Below the pieces are notes generated by a model. The model did not search any database, was not told where the DNA came from, and worked only from the letters and a program-made list of their open reading frames with translations. Below are positions 22,709 through 33,727 of a stretch of 64,000 bases of DNA, one piece after another. Location: the NCBI GenBank assembly GCA_026018925.1, contig JAKSZU010000002.1, positions 91,229,475 to 91,293,474 on the forward strand. The letters are read 5' to 3'. The number at the start of each line of letters is the position of its first letter. Position 1 is the stretch's first letter. The position numbers were made by a program, and so were the translations under genes. This stretch comes from Tupaia tana. Taxonomy: Eukaryota; Chordata; Mammalia; Scandentia; Tupaiidae.

Positions 22709-22934
22709 TGGGGCCGCGGGTAGCATGGTGGTTAAGTGCACTGGGCTCCCACACAGCTGATCTTGGTTTGAGTTCTGGACCTGGCAGCTTGCTTTCTCAC
22801 TTTCCCTCTCTCTCCTTCTTTCTCTCTCTCTCTCTCACTCTGTCCCTCTCTGGCCAAATTAAAATAAATAAATAAACAAATCAATAAAATAAAGTTAAAT
22901 AAAACTAATTCTTTAAAAAAATAAAATAAAAAAC
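22709..22934 (+). mobile_element. Type B SINE
   Basis: Head GGGGCCGCGGGTAGCATGG. TSD AAAAGATTRTAAAT (22693-22706; 22935-22948). Tail of AAATAAATAAATAAAC repeats. Confidence 0.88.
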
Positions 22935-23054
22935 AAAAGATTGTAAATCCAAATAAGCAGATAGCAGATAAATATTTTATATTTCATGTACACAAATAAG
23001 AAAAATATTAGAAGAAAATACATTACTACAGTAGTAACTGTGAGTTGATTAGAG

Positions 23055-23309
23055 AGTGTTTCTTTTTTTTTTTTTACTTTTTAAAGTTTATTTATTTACT
23101 TATTACAAGAGAGAGACACAGAGAGAGAGAGAGAGAGAGATAGCACCCCCAGTAGGATCTTGATGGTGTGCTCCATACCCAGACTCAGCCAGCCCTAGAT
23201 CATGGGCATTTGCCTGGGCCTGGTATACTCAAGGAGATCTCCAGATCTCTTCCCATGTGGGTCAACCTTAGAAAGCATCCTGTTTCACTGCTGTGCTACA
23301 TCTGGTCCC
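23055..23309 (-). mobile_element. Type D SINE, antisense
   Basis: Left poly(T) and (GA)n, right end CTGTGCTACATCTGGTCCC. The minus strand begins GGGACCAGATGTAGCACAGC, a tRNA-like head different from types A-C, with a body CCATGATCTAGGGCTGGC not found in type A. Confidence 0.6.
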
Positions 23310-23492
23310 AAAAGTCATTAATTTGTTTAATTTTTTTCTTAAGTTTTCTAAAAACTTTACTATGTATATATTTGTGCATGTGTGTGTATATGCAAATACA
23401 TATGCACGTGTATAAATGTATATCATGTATATGTAAATATGGTATGGCTATATGTACATTATAACTAGAAAAATAATTTAGAATTGTAAATA

Positions 23493-23536
23493 TCTGGGTC
23501 CCTGGGTAAATCATGACACATTTTTGCATAGAAAAA
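23493..23536 (+). mobile_element. Degraded mariner-like miniature element (copy 2, partial)
   Basis: CTGGGTCCCTGGGTAAATCATGACACATTTTTGCATAGAAAAA keeps the left arm and centre of the family; the right inverted repeat is not recognisable. Confidence 0.5.
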
Positions 23537-23721
23537 CATGGAAGAATACGTCGTTTCAGACAAAAATTTTTCTAAAAACAAAGGTTTAAAACTAAAAGCT
23601 TATAAACTGATCAAAGGCTTTATGATAACTCTATACATAGCTAGATAAGTAGCTTGATATGTATAAACACTTGGAGAAAAAATACTAGACTAACATTAAA
23701 AAAAAAAAAAAAAAACGACTT

Positions 23722-23998
23722 AGGGGAACCAGCAGTTAGTGTAATGGCTATGTCGCTGGACTCCCACATGGTCGACCGTGGTTCGCGTCCCGGACCCGGT
23801 GGCTTAAAACTCACGCCGGGCGCGTGTGCGTGCATGCCCAAGATCCCGAGAGGAGAATGGAAGAGAAGGGGTTGCAGTGTGACCATTCCCCCGGGGGGGT
23901 GATTTCTCGCTTTCTGTCTCTATGTCTCTCTCTGTCTGTCTGGCGAGTGCACGCACTCTATAGAGAAAAACCTCTCCCCCCCCCCAAAAAAAAAAAAA
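23722..23998 (+). mobile_element. Young type A SINE with a C9 run before poly(A)
   Basis: Inserted after an A-run. The TSD is roughly AAAAAAACGACT on both sides. The segment CCTCTCC has expanded to nine C (23977-23985). GGTTCGCGTCC B-box variant. Confidence 0.88.
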
Positions 23999-24184
23999 CG
24001 ACTAAAAACTGTCCCATGGCTGTCACCATCTGCAGCGTGCCTAGAGTAACTGTTGGTGTCAGCCGTTGGTTTCAACATCATCAGGGCTAGATGAGGCAAT
24101 GAAGTATGATTCCAAGACAGAGTCTCCTCCTTGTCAAAGGAGGAGTCTGGGAGCATGTATGCATGTGTGTAAAAGAGAGAGAGA

Positions 24185-24445
24185 GGGACCAGCAGTTGGC
24201 ATAATGGCTATGTCGCTGGACTCCCATGTAGTAGACCATGGTTCGAGTCCCGGACCCGGTGGCTTAAACTCACACTGGGCGCGTTTGTGTGCATGCCCAA
24301 GATCCCAAGAGGAGAATGGAGGAGAAGGGATTGCAGTGTGGCCATCCCCCCTAGTGGGGTGATTTCTCGCTTTCTGCCTCTCTGTCTCTGTCTTTCTGGC
24401 AAGCTCACGCACCCTATAGCAAACACTTCTCCCAAAAAAAATTGA
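24185..24445 (+). mobile_element. Type A SINE
   Basis: TSD AAAAGAGAGAGAG-like (24171-24184; 24446-24459). Palindrome CCCCCCTAGTGGGG. Confidence 0.88.
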
Positions 24446-24459
24446 AAAAAGAGAGAGAC

Positions 24460-25249
24460 AAGTTTGCCTAGGCTTGCTAATACCATATAGACTATGAGGA
24501 ATAGAGAGAAGAATCTAGTATATAAAGTAAAAGCAGTGTATATGAAGTCGACAGAACTGCTAAGTTAGTATCTCTCTTGATCTTCATTGTTCAAGTAAAT
24601 CTGACGAGTGTGTCCTCCCGAGACATTGATTTAGGCTTCCATCATATGATTCCAAATAAAGTAATCGAAGTACAAAAATGTACCAAAAATACATTTCTCG
24701 ATAATTATTTTGAAATATATATATCTTTTCCAACAAAGAAATGCCTTTTATTGATAAAGCTGTAGTAAGTCTTCTAATGAGTTTTTTATTTTTTTCAGAA
24801 GTAGATATTTTCGAATAGAAAGGTTTGCTTCAATTGTTGCTGTGGCTAATCATTCCCAGCAGGCAAGTCGGGGCGAGGAGGCCATGAGCTTGAACGGATT
24901 TGAATGCAAGCTTTAGGATCTTGGAGTGTGATGGGAAGACTCTCACGTCAGCATTAGCTGGGTTCTTATCAGCAAGGCAGAACAGCAGGCCCTGCAGGGC
25001 AGTCTTTGCAGGGATTGGGCTCCCTGGTGATACACTCCACATGTGTGGCAGATCTCCACCCAGCCCTACAGAAGGACACAGAGGTAGGCATCTGTAGCCT
25101 ACCCTTCGTGGTCTCGTTCTTCTTTCTCCTCTGATGCTTTGCTGTGAAGGGGCCTTTTCCCTCTCCAAGGAACTGGGATTCCCAGATTATCCAAGAAGTG
25201 ATTGGAAAAACAGTACATTCATTTCTTTCTTTATTCTTCCGCCTGCAAG
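24460..25249. other. Unassigned intronic DNA
   Basis: No named repeat. The antisense 112-aa open frame at 24830-25168 is not recognised as a protein. Confidence 0.3.
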
Positions 25250-25261
25250 AAGAGTCTGCAG

Positions 25262-25490
25262 AGAACCAGCAGTTAGCGTAATGGCTATTTCGCTGGAAAG
25301 TCGACTCACATCCCGGACCCGGTGGCGCGTGTGCATGCGTGCCCAAGATCCCAAGAGGAGAATGGAGGAGAAGGGATTGCGGTGTGACCATCCCCCCTGG
25401 GGGGTGATTTCTCGCTTTCTGTCTCTATGACTCTCTCTGTCTGGCGAGTGCACGCACCTTATAGCGAAAACCTCTCAAAAAAAAAAAAAG
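25262..25490 (+). mobile_element. Young type A SINE with two internal deletions
   Basis: TSD AAGAGTCTG (25250-25258; 25493-25501). It lacks the anticodon-arm-like block between GCTGGA and GTCGA, and lacks CTTAAAACTCACGCCGGGC between GGTGG and CGCGTGTGC. The rest is canonical. Confidence 0.88.
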
Positions 25491-25519
25491 GGAAGAGTCT
25501 GTGTTCTTAGCTTTAGTGC

Positions 25520-25595
25520 TTCTCTTTGTCCCTGGAATCATGCTTTGAGCTTAGGTAGGTGCTCAGTACAGCGCTGATGAATGAACAAATGGAAT
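25520..25595 (+). mobile_element. Possible L2/MIR 3' fragment
   Basis: TAGGTGCTCAGTACAGCGCTGATGAATGAAC resembles the 'aggtgctcaataaatgttgttgaatgaat' ending of these families. Confidence 0.4.
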
Positions 25596-26159
25596 CCGGG
25601 GAAAAAAACACACACAACTAATTATTACCACCCCCCTCACCCCCTCATCTGCCTCCCCTGAAAATTTGGGCAGACTCTAAGGGTAAGTAGCGTGGAATTG
25701 TATTGCTCAGGCAATAACCTGAATGCCTGAACAGGCATTCTGGCGGGCTGAACTCACCGCTGTACTCACCTCCAGATTTAATGGAGTTAGGACCCACCAG
25801 TGCCATGGTTGCTATCTGGCTTCCATCCCAAAGCGGGATGGTGCCCGGTCTTCATAGACCCTTAGGGACCTACCAGTTAGGGACCTCTCTCACACAGGCC
25901 AATAACTTTCTCTTTCTGGTTTTTTTCATTGTACTCTTGCTTCCAAAAATCAAAGCAAAGTGAGAGCACTAGAAAGCTTTCATTCTCTTTCATCTAAGGC
26001 GCCTAGTACTCACATTTTTTTTTTAAGTAAAAAAGAACAACTTTCATGTAACTTTCACTTGGCTACATAATATAGCAAAGGTCCTCCTGAAATTCGAAGT
26101 GATCTTAAATTATTACTTAATTAGTTATATTTCCAGATCTAAAAAGACTACCTCCCCCC

Positions 26160-26161
<2 letters not shown>

Positions 26162-26210
<49 letters not shown>
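26162..26210. repeat. Isolated poly(A) tract, about 49 A
   Basis: Long homopolymer with no SINE or LINE body recognised upstream or downstream and no TSD seen. The upstream flank is CTCCCCCCGC. Confidence 0.85.
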
Positions 26211-26212
<2 letters not shown>

Positions 26213-26214
26213 CC

Positions 26215-28310
26215 TCTCTTTACTTTACCAACCCTAAGCACTGAGGCAGCCATGAAGTGGTTTTTGTTCTTTGTTTCTTAATTGTCATACCTCCAAGAAG
26301 TTGTTCTTCGCATGCCATCCATCACCCGAGTGCCCAATCGACGCTGGCCCTCTCAGCCCAGCACATCCCTGCAAGCCGCAATGACACACATTCATTTCCG
26401 CCGGGGGCAGCTGTGGGGAGCCAGGCGGCCCTGCAGTTGCGTTTCATGTGTTTGAACTGTGTGGCCTCCCTATATAATCCAGGAAATGAGTTTACTCTAT
26501 CTGTGACAAGCATCATGTTCACACAGTTTCAGGAGCAGCCAGCATGGGGCCAGGCTCTGCAGGAGCTGCAGGCTTTTGCCGACCCTGGGGAGGAAATGGA
26601 CAGATGGGCTTTCTCTCCTGCTCCCTAATGCTCCTGCCCCACTCAACCTGACCACCACTTTGATCACACCTGTCCCCCGAGAGAGTATGCCTTGTCCCTG
26701 TGTGCTGGAAATGCCCAGGTGAAATCTAACCCGAGATGAGGAAACCACAGGCTTTCAGGCAGAGAGCTTGTTAAGACAGCCGTGCCTCTTGGTTGGTCTC
26801 TGCTCCCCGAAAGCTGAAGAATGGATGCCTGGATTTTGGTGATGCTTATTTCGTCGGTGGTAAAACTTGGCTCCACTTCTGGCTGTTATTAAACTTGTAT
26901 TTGTTTCTGACACATAATCTCTGCTGGGCCAGGTTAACACTAGTCCATGTTATGGGGGGTAGCCATTCTGGTCAGCGTGAAGCGTGCTTGCACTTAGATC
27001 AAGGAAAGGAATGCCAGAACCAGCCGAGCATCAAAATATCCTGCGAGTCAGGGGTGAGGCTTTGTTATTTTGCATATGGTTAACCATCTCAGAGGTCATA
27101 AAGCGAGGCCTCTGTACTCCGGTGCGGCAGCTGGGTTTACACAGTGTTTGCAGATTGTTTATTTTGGTCCAGAGCCAGGACTACATCGTTTTTCCATTAT
27201 ACATGTTTGACACATGAAGAGAGGTGGGAAGGGAACTCCGAGGGGCAGGTCTGTGATTTCCTTCTTATTTACATTAAAGGGACTGTTAAGAGTGCCGTTG
27301 ATTCTGACCAGTCCAAGCATAATGTCAATGCAGCAGAGGTCGAGCCAGCCGCTGCATTTGCAGAAATGTCCAGATCTTGGGCAGGAAAGCAAAGTCTGTA
27401 TATGGCCTCAACTTGAAGCCATGTTGAGCCTATCAGGCTTGTCACCACAGTCTTACATACAGACAGGTTACTGGTGAATGATATTTATCGTCACATTCAA
27501 AGGTTTAATTCCCAGTGTTTGCCTAGCAGTGCTTTGGGAAACCACCACAGTTGGCACACCAGAGTCTACGTGCATTCCCCTGGCATGTGCACTCCATGCA
27601 GACAGATGTGCTCGGTGCTGAGCAGATGCGCTTCCCAGGGTCTGCAGAAATTCTCAGCAGTCTTTTCCTTTGGCCACCAGCTTTCTAAGGATACTCCCAG
27701 TACCCTGGCCTAAGTTCTTCTACCAAGAAGTTTTCAAGACTTGGCCAAAAAGCTGCAGTGTAATTCTATCTGTAGCCAAGCCTTGGCACTTGGGTCAAAT
27801 GGCTATAATCTGAATGAATGTTATACTTCTAAGTACATTTTGCTTTTGCTGGTAGAGAAAGAGCATCAAAAGGTACCAAAAGTGATGACAAAAGAATTCA
27901 TAATAGCATTAAAGTAAGTAATTGAACAGAAAGAGAATGAAGACTTTCTAGTGCTCCCACTTTGCTTTGATTTTTGAAAGCAAGAATACAAAGGATATCT
28001 TTTTTCCCCAACCTTACTTGGATCTCTTTAGTTAATTATAAATAACCCCCACGACACAAATTCAGGAGCTACAAGGTCGCCCCAGTGTGTTTCTTTCTAC
28101 AGAGATATTTGTGTGTGTGGCAAATCTGCCCTTATCACGGTGTTTCTTAAGCTTTGCTAGGTATGTGGAAGCAGTCTGTCACCATAACCTAGTGTTCTTC
28201 CACAGCATGGCTCAGAAAAGCAAATACCAGGTCCTGTCCAGAGCAGCCTATGATCCAAACCTTCTCTGTCAGCCTACCCTAAAGAAATTTTATTTCTAGA
28301 AATGAAAGAT
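26215..28310. other. 2.1-kb stretch without recognised repeats
   Basis: The longest stretch in this part of the intron with no SINE, LTR or LINE match. Composition is mixed, with GC-rich blocks at 26,380-26,650. It holds TTTGCATATGGTTAAC (about 27072) and GATTGTTTATTTTGG (about 27150), which look like octamer-like and forkhead-like sites. Open frames (123 aa at 26257-26628) are not recognised as protein. Candidate regulatory region; see findings. Confidence 0.4.
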
Positions 28311-28336
28311 TTGCTCAAGAAGGACCTTCAACTACA

Positions 28337-28525
28337 TGGGACCAGCAGTTAGCATAATGGCTACATCGTTGGACTCCCATGTAGTCGACCGTGGTTCGTG
28401 TCCCGGATCCGGTGGCTTAAAACTCACGCCGGGCGCATATGCGTGCATGCCCAAGATTCCGAGAGGAGAATGGAGGAGAAGGGATTACGGCATGGCCACC
28501 CCCCCGGGGGGGTGATTTCTCACTT

Positions 28526-28557
<32 letters not shown>

Positions 28558-28624
28558 TGTCTGGCGAGGGCATGCACCCTATAGCAAAAACCTCTCCAAA
28601 TAAATAAATAAATAAATAAATAAG
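28337..28624 (+). mobile_element. Young type A SINE with 20-bp TSD
   Basis: Perfect 20-bp TSD at 28317-28336 and 28625-28644 (AAGAAGGACCTTCAACTACA), the longest in the window. Tail (TAAA)n. CT tract extended. Confidence 0.93.
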
Positions 28625-28739
28625 AAGAAGGACCTTCAACTACAGAAGGAATTTAGAAAAAATGGCATATGTTTAGTCAACACCAAAAGTTGCTCTTTGG
28701 GTTAATCCAGTCTTACAGATGGACTTAAAGTATAGGTTT

Positions 28740-28835
28740 CAGATCAACAAACATTTATGGAGGATCATTATGTGCCAGGCGTGGAGCTGGACACTGGGGA
28801 ACTAAAAATGAAAAAGACACAGCTCCTTTCAGTCT
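28740..28835 (-). mobile_element. L2-like fragment
   Basis: CAACAAACATTTATGGAGGA, CATTATGTGCCAGGCGTGGAGC and ACTGGGGAACTAAAAATG match the antisense end of L2 (aacaaatatttattgag..ctatgtgccaggcactg). Confidence 0.6.
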
Positions 28836-29029
28836 GAAAACGTTTTTGCTGGCTTGCAGGTTTTTCACCAGATCCTCCCAGACTTACCAAAGCATTCCCC
28901 CTGACTTAGAACACTCAAGCCCTTATTTTCGACCGATCCCCTTAATGCCAGAATACACACAAGGCAAGGGGAAGTGGGTGGTTATAGATTTCCACTCAAT
29001 TTGGAAATTAACAGCCTGTGATGTGGCAT

Positions 29030-29205
29030 AAAGGTGCTAGACTGGAAATGAGAAAGTCCAGTTTCTAGGGTCAGGACTGTCGCGTACTGGACACACAACC
29101 CTAAACGTCTTGTGACCTCTCAGGGCCTCCATGGGCACCTGTAGGTCAATGCGCTGCTGTGAAGATTGTGTGCGGTGGTGAGGATTTTGTGAAAGCTCAT
29201 GAGTC
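29030..29205 (+). mobile_element. Decayed MIR-like sequence
   Basis: AAGTCCAGTTTCTAGGGTCAGG, CTTGTGACCTCTCAGGGCCTCC and GCTGTGAAGATTGTGTG keep the MIR order weakly. Confidence 0.4.
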
Positions 29206-30109
29206 CACAGGGCCCCATGCAAAGGAAGGGGATGCTATTCTGTTGGGCTGGGGGGAAAGAGGGTGGGGAGCTGAGGTGTTTAGACCACGCCCTTTAAAGC
29301 TTCAATAACGCAGGGAGCAGTCCCTATTGGCCTCACTCTATTCTTGTTTTATTATTTTTTTTCTCTCTGTCAGCATTGGGTGACCAGCTACAGACTTCCA
29401 TGTTACTGGGGATCAGCAATATAAAATGGCCCCATTTGGGACCAGAACTGTGCTAAAGGGTCTCTGTCACCCCCTCCTCAGGGTGGGTACAGAGCCTGGG
29501 AGAGTGTTTCTCCACAAAGCCCTAACTCTATGACTGGCTGGATATGTCTGTAAGGGACAAAACCATCTCTATTTTGCTATTCAAATAGAAAGGTAGAGGG
29601 TTGGAGTTTAGGTATTTTCTGTTTCATTTTTTTTTTCTTTTTTCTCTTCTAAACATTTCATTGCTCGAAATCAGTGCTTATTTTGAGAAAATTTTCACAT
29701 CAGTACACTTGTCACGGATATAACTAAGAGTATTTAATCAATCCCTAAAGATAAATAAGAAAAGTGGAGGGGGAGGGGTCAAAAGTATCTTGGAACCACA
29801 GCTTCTCTTTGCCAAAGTATGTTTTTTAATTAAAGGACAGGGCCAGAGAAACCCAACCTGGACAGCACTGTCATCCCAAAAGGCAGCTGAGCCACAAAGC
29901 TAAGACCTGGGATTCCTGGACCCCAGAGGGAGCTGAAAAGCCCAAGATGTGAGGGTGGGCACTTCCTGGTAAGAGTCTAGCATTCATGGACCTCTTGAGA
30001 AGGTCTACAAAGCAGATTCAAACACTGCCTCTGTGGCCACATGACTGTCTCCATCTCACAGACACAGGCAGTAGATCTTCTTCACCTCTGACGGCACCTT
30101 CCTCCTTGT
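29206..30109. other. Unassigned intronic DNA
   Basis: No gene or named repeat recognised. Confidence 0.3.
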
Positions 30110-30215
30110 GATGGTTTCTTTCACTCAGTCATGGAGTATGCACAGAGGGCCACTGTGTTTTCCCAGGTGCTATGCAGTGGAGATACAAAGAGAAATGGGG
30201 TGCCACTCCTGTCCC
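30110..30215 (-). mobile_element. L2-like fragment
   Basis: TTTCTTTCACTCAGTCATGG AGTATGCACAGAGGGCC and CAGGTGCTATGCAGTGGAGATAC recall the antisense L2 end. Confidence 0.45.
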
Positions 30216-30614
30216 AGTCACTCTCAGCATGAAGAGCAGCCTTAGAAGAACCATTACATGAAACCTAATGGGATGTTAAGAACAAGATCCAGGGGAAAAC
30301 TTTCATGGTGTTGATAGTGCCTCTGGGGCCACCTAAAAGTTTTCCATCTTCTAGTTGAAACACACCACACACACATGTATATGCATGTGCACACACGTAC
30401 TATACTCTTAGACTTGCACGCACAGTAAATCTTCATGATCAAATAGTAGTTATGAAAGACTCAACTCCATGCAGAGGACATAGACAAGTCCATTAGACCT
30501 GGTCTCACTAGGGTTTCGGACTAAGGAGAGGAAATGTTGATGCCAGCTAACAATCCTAGTGACTAGTCATGTGAGGAGGGTTCTCCCCCAGACTATGAGC
30601 TCCATTTGACTATA

Positions 30615-30728
30615 AGCAGTGTAAAGAGTTAAGAACTTGGGCTCAGTGGTCAGACTGCCCCAGACCCAGCACTGGCTTCTCCACTTACCAGTTGTTTGAG
30701 CTTGGGTAACCTTGTAATTTCCAGGGTC
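30615..30728 (+). mobile_element. MIR fragment, sense
   Basis: GTAAAGAGTTAAGAACTTGGGCTC, GCACTGGCTTCTCCACTTACCAGTTG and GAGCTTGGGTAACCTTG match the MIR 5' half. A SINE interrupts shortly after. Confidence 0.7.
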
Positions 30729-30754
30729 ACATCGCACGTCGTGATAATAAGAGA

Positions 30755-31000
30755 ACCAGGCAAGACCATGACATGGTGGTAAAGACGGCTGGCACCCACG
30801 TAGCCAACTGTGTAGTTCAAGCCCCAGACCCAGCAGCTTGAGAAATACATTGGACACATGTGCATGTGTGCCCAAAACCCTAAAAGGAGGGAGAGTTGGA
30901 GAAAAGACTGCAGCCTGACCATTCCCTATGGAAGGTGACTTCTTACTCTCTTTCTCTCTAGTGAGTGCATGCATCCTCTGGAAAAAAATTTTCATTAATA
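30755..31000 (+). mobile_element. Type C SINE
   Basis: ACCAGGCAAGACCATGACATGG head, CAGACCCAGCAGCTTGAG, CCATTCCCTATGGAAGG body, and CCTCTGGAAAAAAATTTTC end. Confidence 0.75.
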
Positions 31001-31052
31001 GTAAAAGACTCTACAGACAGAGAGTTTTTTAAAGATCAAATCATGTATGGCA

Positions 31053-31523
31053 GGGCCAGCAGGTGGCATGGAGGCTACAGTACTGGATGCCCACATGGTG
31101 GACTGCGGTTCACATCCTGGAACTGCCAGCTTTCTTTCTCACTTTCTCTCTCTCTGTTTCTTTCTCATGAGTACACATGGCCTAAAGCAAATTTAAAAAT
31201 ATTAATCATAATAAATAAAATTAAATAAAAATTATTTAAAAAGACGATAAACTTTTTTTTGATACGGCACATGTGCTCGCCAGAAAGACAGAGAGAGACA
31301 GAGAGACAGAAAGCGAGAAATCATCCCCCGGGGGGATGGCCACGCCACAATCCCTTCTCCTCCATTCTCCTCTCGGGATCTTGGGCACACACGCACACGC
31401 GCCCAGTGTGAGTTTAAGCCACCAGTTCTGGGACTCGAACCGCGGTTGGCTACATGGGAGTCCAGTGACATAGCCATTATGCCAACTGCTGGTCTCAAAG
31501 ACAATAAAGTTTTTAAAAAAAAA
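31053..31523 (+). mobile_element. Type B SINE, outer of an opposed nested pair
   Basis: Head GGGCCAGCAGGTGGCATGG. The TSD ATGTATGGCA is at 31043-31052 and again at 31524-31533, on the far side of the antisense SINE at 31254-31495. The inner copy therefore landed in this copy's A-rich tail. Confidence 0.85.
31254..31495 (-). mobile_element. Type A SINE inserted antisense in a type B tail
   Basis: TSD-like AAAGACGATAAACTTTTT (left) and AAAGACAATAAAGTTTTT (right). Palindrome reduced to CCCCCGGGGGG. Its poly(T) is only 8 long. Confidence 0.85.
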
Positions 31524-31539
31524 ATGTATGGCACAGAAG

Positions 31540-32228
31540 ACACTCTCAAAATGCAATGACAACGGTGATGATAATGATGGTAATGACAGTGGTAAGGATG
31601 TTCCACTCTCTACCTGGTTCATATTTATGCAGTAAATATCTCCAGAAAGAGGATGGTAACATGGGACGTACTGAAGAGGCCTAAATGAAGTCTTAATTTT
31701 TACATGAAGCTCTTGCTTATAGGCTTATAAAACTCAAAACTTCAAAGCCTTACTTACAACAGAAGCATAAAACTCAAATTGCTATAGCAGCCAGGCAGGT
31801 CAGATAAAAGAATGAACTGGCATTTAGGGTCTGAGACAAACTGAGAAGCACTGGCTTCTCTCAAGGGGATAGTCATACTTAGTTCCAGAAGAATGTAGGC
31901 TCCCTTAGAGAGAAAGGGAGCAATCAGATTTCCACATGAAATAGACCAAGTCTTAAAACTACTAAGGCAATTTCTAAAAAATGTACCCTATGGGCCGTAT
32001 TACCTGTGAGCCTTATCTTAGGCCCCCTTCTTACCACCCCTGCTTTAATGGACAGCTCCTCCTGTTGAAATGTGCATCAGTGGGCCCGAGAGACACGAGC
32101 CCCTTGAAGTCGTATCTAGGTTCTTGCTAGATTCGAAGCTTTAATGGTTCCATTCTACAGAGTACGCCTAATGAGGCTATTCTGCTTCCAGAGAGTACTA
32201 ATAATAAGCATAGTTTTTATTTTTTAAC
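31540..32228. other. Unassigned intronic DNA
   Basis: No gene or named repeat. A short (ATG/GTG)n-like tract lies at 31559-31600. Confidence 0.3.
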
Positions 32229-32237
32229 CAGTAATTG

Positions 32238-32500
32238 GGAACAAGCAGTCAGCACAGTGGTTATGTCACTGGACTCCCACGTAGTTGACCACAGTTCAAG
32301 TCCCGGACCCAGGGACTTCAACCTCATGCTAGGCACATGTGCATAGGTGCCCAAGATCCAGAGGGGAGAATGGAGGAGGACAAGGGATTACAGCATGGCC
32401 ATTCCCCCTGGGGGGTAAGTTCTTGCTTTCTGTCTCTTTCTCTCTGTCTCTCAGGCAAGTGCACATACCCTACAGCAAAAATTTCTCTTAAAAAAGAAAG
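32238..32500 (+). mobile_element. Type A SINE, older
   Basis: GGGAACAAGCAGTCAGCACAG head. TSD CAGTAATTG (32229-32237; 32501-32509). Palindrome CCCCCTGGGGGG retained. Confidence 0.88.
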
Positions 32501-32509
32501 CAGTAATTG

Positions 32510-32879
32510 TTTTGCGGCTGAAATAACAGCAGTCTGCTAAATAATCCTAACAACTTCCTCTAGAACTGCAAATATGGCAATCTAGGAAGAGGCTGATTCC
32601 ATAGTTCACGTAGCTTTGTTTTGTTTGGAGGGAAAGTCTGGCATCTGACAAACCTGTGGAACACTTAGCAATGGAATGACTTTTCCATAGCACAATGACT
32701 GCACAGCAAGACACATAACCATCTGCCTGAAATTCGGTTTTTAAATTCTCTACTTACTATGCGAGGCGAGCTGCCCTCTTATCTTCATTTCTTCTGGTAA
32801 TGAAGGTGATCATTTTTTATGGGCTCACAACAGCCTCTCTGGTTATGGCCTGGTATTTACAGCTAGGGAAAATCTTGAT
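32510..32879. other. Unassigned intronic DNA
   Basis: No gene or named repeat recognised. Confidence 0.3.
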
Positions 32880-33065
32880 GTAAATGGTAACCCATGTTCC
32901 AGTTCTGGCCCTGTCTCCTACTTACCTATTGTGTACCCTCAAAGTAGAGGTCTCCCTCTGCAATGTAGAGGTCACACTACATGCCTCACAAAGTTGTTGA
33001 GAATATTAACTAAAATAACATACATATGAGTAGAATCCAAGCTCGTAATAGGTGTTCATTGTCAA
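32880..33065 (+). mobile_element. MIR, sense
   Basis: CATGTTCCAGTTCTGGCCCTG, CTACTTACCTATTGTGTACC, CCTCACAAAGTTGTTGAGAATATTAACTAAAATAA and CGTAATAGGTGTTCATTG follow the MIR order to its 3' end. Confidence 0.75.
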
Positions 33066-33402
33066 TGTTGGCTTCTGCCCCAAATTAACACTCCTTGACC
33101 AGGACCCAACCCTCTGGCCATGCCATTAACCTTCTTATTAAATTCAGCAACTCAGTGGAAATCAAAGCTCAAAAAAGCTGTCAACCTTTCATATAAACCT
33201 CCTAGTTTTCCAGTCATGTGAAAACCAAAGGGTAGAGGGTTGGATGGTATCACCTGGAAGTAGCAGGGGGAGAAGGGAAGGCAGTGAGCACAGAGCGTTG
33301 GGAAGCACTCACATGTAAAGGACAGGCTAGGAAAGAGGAGGGAGTAGAGAGAATAGAAAGATAGCAATAGGAGAGAGACAAGGACACCCAGGAAATGACC
33401 TT
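33066..33402. other. Unassigned, purine-rich intronic DNA
   Basis: GGGAGAAGGGAAGGCAG and GGAAAGAGGAGGGAGTAGAGAG. No named repeat. Confidence 0.3.
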
Positions 33403-33419
33403 AGAAATACCAAGGGAGG

Positions 33420-33710
33420 GGACCAGCAGTTAGCGTAATGGCTATGTCACTGGACTCCCACGTAGTCGACCGCGGTTCCAGTACCGGACCCGGTGGCTTA
33501 AACTCACGCCAGGTGCGTGTGCGTGTGTGCCCAAGATCCTGAGAGGAGAATGGAGGAGAAGGGATTGCGGCATGGCCATCCCCCCTGGGGGGTGATTTCT
33601 CACTTTCTGTCTCTCTGTCTCTCTCTGTCTGGCTGGCGAGCACACGCGCCCTATAGCAAAAACCTCTCCAAAATAATTAATTAATTAATTAATTAAAAAA
33701 AAAAAAAAAA
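33420..33710 (+). mobile_element. Young type A SINE
   Basis: Perfect 17-bp TSD AGAAATACCAAGGGAGG (33403-33419; 33711-33727). Tail (TTAA)n then poly(A). Canonical palindrome. Confidence 0.93.
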
Positions 33711-33727
33711 AGAAATACCAAGGGAGG

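Noticed and set aside
26257-26628. 123-aa open frame in the repeat-free block as a gene
   Set aside because: No family recognised, no splice or promoter context. Frames of this length occur by chance in 64 kb.
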